DNA of 5,717 bases. Origin: Actinomycetota bacterium (GTDB lineage: Bacteria; Actinomycetota; Geothermincolia; Fen-727; Anoxymicrobiaceae). Both the position numbers and the translations under genes were made by a program. This document shows positions 5,001-5,717 of the stretch, in pieces. Location of the stretch: NCBI GenBank assembly GCA_003154635.1, contig PMDX01000050.1, positions 3,658 to 9,374 of the forward strand, given 5' to 3'. Positions within the stretch are counted from its first letter, which is position 1; each line of letters starts with the position of its first letter. The notes beneath the pieces are model-generated. The model was not told the DNA's origin. It saw only the letters and a list, made by a program, of their open reading frames with translations, and did not search any database.

Positions 5001-5717
5001 ATGGCCAGAAGGAGCGGTACAGACACCAAGCTGGCCCGGGCGCGTTTGTGGGAGATAATGATCGACACGTTGCGTTTTACGACGGACGAGGACGAGATCT
5101 CTTCCTATCTCGAGCCCGGCTCGCCCACCGACAACATCATCGCAGTGATTTCCCCGAGAGGCCAGTCTGATATAGAGAACGCGCTCGAGGTAGCGCGGAA
5201 CTATAAGCTGGCGGTCTATACCCCGCAGCCGTGGGGTATCAAGCCCAAGAAAACCGGATTCATAATCGATTTCAAGTCCATGGCCGACGTGCTGGGTCTC
5301 GACTCAAAGAGGTTGTTCCTCGAGGTCGAGTCCGGGGTCACCTGGGAGCAGGTCCTTCCAGACCTCGCGGCCCGGGGTGTTCGCATCGCGCTCCCGGCCG
5401 CGGCACACTCGAAGTACATCCTGGACAACGTCATGGAGCGCGAGATAGTGCAGTCGGCGTGCAGATTCTCGAATCGCCAGCTCGGAACATTCCACGCGGT
5501 GCTGGCGGACGGCAGGGAGTACAGGAGCGGATCGGACGCGCTTCCGACATCCATCGCCCATTGGCGCGAGGACGGCGGCCCCAACATCAGCCGGGTCTTC
5601 AGCGGATCGCGAAACTCGTTCGGCCTTCCCGTTCGCGGCTATGTCTATCTTTATCCCGAGCCCGAGGATCGAAAGGTAGTCGCCCATGGCTTCGCGAGCC
5701 GGGCGCAGGCGTGCAAG
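5001..5717 (+). CDS. FAD-linked oxidase (VAO/PCMH-type), N-terminal part, cut by the window edge
   Basis: The visible 239 residues carry no stop and run off the right edge. Residues about 46-130 follow the FAD_binding_4 pattern: VISPRGQSDIENALEVARNY (eevaavvrlA-like), GFIIDFKSM (the beta-strand usually followed by a Met or Leu), then LFLEVESGVTWEQVLPDLAA (the vqaGvtwgdl-like motif). Residues 160-220 add HAVLADGREYRSG and RVFSGSRNSFG followed by LYPEPE, matching the late part of the domain. These enzymes oxidise hydroxy acids, alcohols or phenols with FAD. The substrate and the electron acceptor cannot be named from the half present. The usual Gly-rich diphosphate loop between the two halves reads TPQPWGIKPKK here, which is atypical. 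The ATG has AGGAGG four bases upstream. It may or may not belong with the mutase genes, as a repeat-bearing gap separates them. Confidence 0.75.
   Translation, partial: MARRSGTDTKLARARLWEIMIDTLRFTTDEDEISSYLEPGSPTDNIIAVISPRGQSDIENALEVARNYKLAVYTPQPWGIKPKKTGFIIDFKSMADVLGLDSKRLFLEVESGVTWEQVLPDLAARGVRIALPAAAHSKYILDNVMEREIVQSACRFSNRQLGTFHAVLADGREYRSGSDALPTSIAHWREDGGPNISRVFSGSRNSFGLPVRGYVYLYPEPEDRKVVAHGFASRAQACK

Overview
The window looks like ordinary chromosomal DNA from a GC-rich bacterium. It has Shine-Dalgarno-led genes with GTG and TTG starts and recognisable sigma70-type promoter elements. A deep-branching Actinomycetota or Chloroflexota-like organism would fit the mixture (PriA, a CruF/DUF422-like membrane protein, a stand-alone cobalamin domain with MeaB), but the sequence alone does not settle the lineage. 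There are seven protein genes, two of them cut by the window ends. I see no rRNA, tRNA, CRISPR array, transposase or phage gene.

Left part (1-2585, minus strand). The N-terminal 308 residues of primosomal protein PriA run off the left edge. A 296-base gap (926-1221) follows, with hairpins and one copy of an intergenic repeat. Beyond it lies a two-gene unit: a small protein with a membrane anchor at each end and a Thr/Ser/Pro/Gln-rich linker, whose stop overlaps the GTG start of a polytopic membrane protein resembling the DUF422/CruF carotenoid-biosynthesis family. A hairpin just after the second gene is the probable terminator.

Middle (2586-2800). This is a divergent promoter region. An extended -10 box serves the leftward membrane-protein pair. 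A -35/-10 pair serves the rightward genes and is followed by a CTCTAGAG-centred palindrome that is a good candidate operator for the TetR-type repressor encoded next.

Right part (2801-5717, plus strand). The probable operon is TetR regulator, stand-alone B12-binding subunit of an acyl-CoA mutase, and MeaB GTPase chaperone; the first two overlap by one base and MeaB follows after 16 bases. Together they indicate a split methylmalonyl-CoA-mutase-type enzyme whose large catalytic subunit must be encoded elsewhere. A 142-base gap holds the second copy of the intergenic repeat, then comes a divergent FAD-linked oxidase cut by the right edge.

The most interesting non-gene signal is the two-copy intergenic structured repeat (1126-1209 and 4873-4917). 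Its stems appear to be kept by different base pairs, and the two copies differ by what looks like a deletion between short direct repeats.
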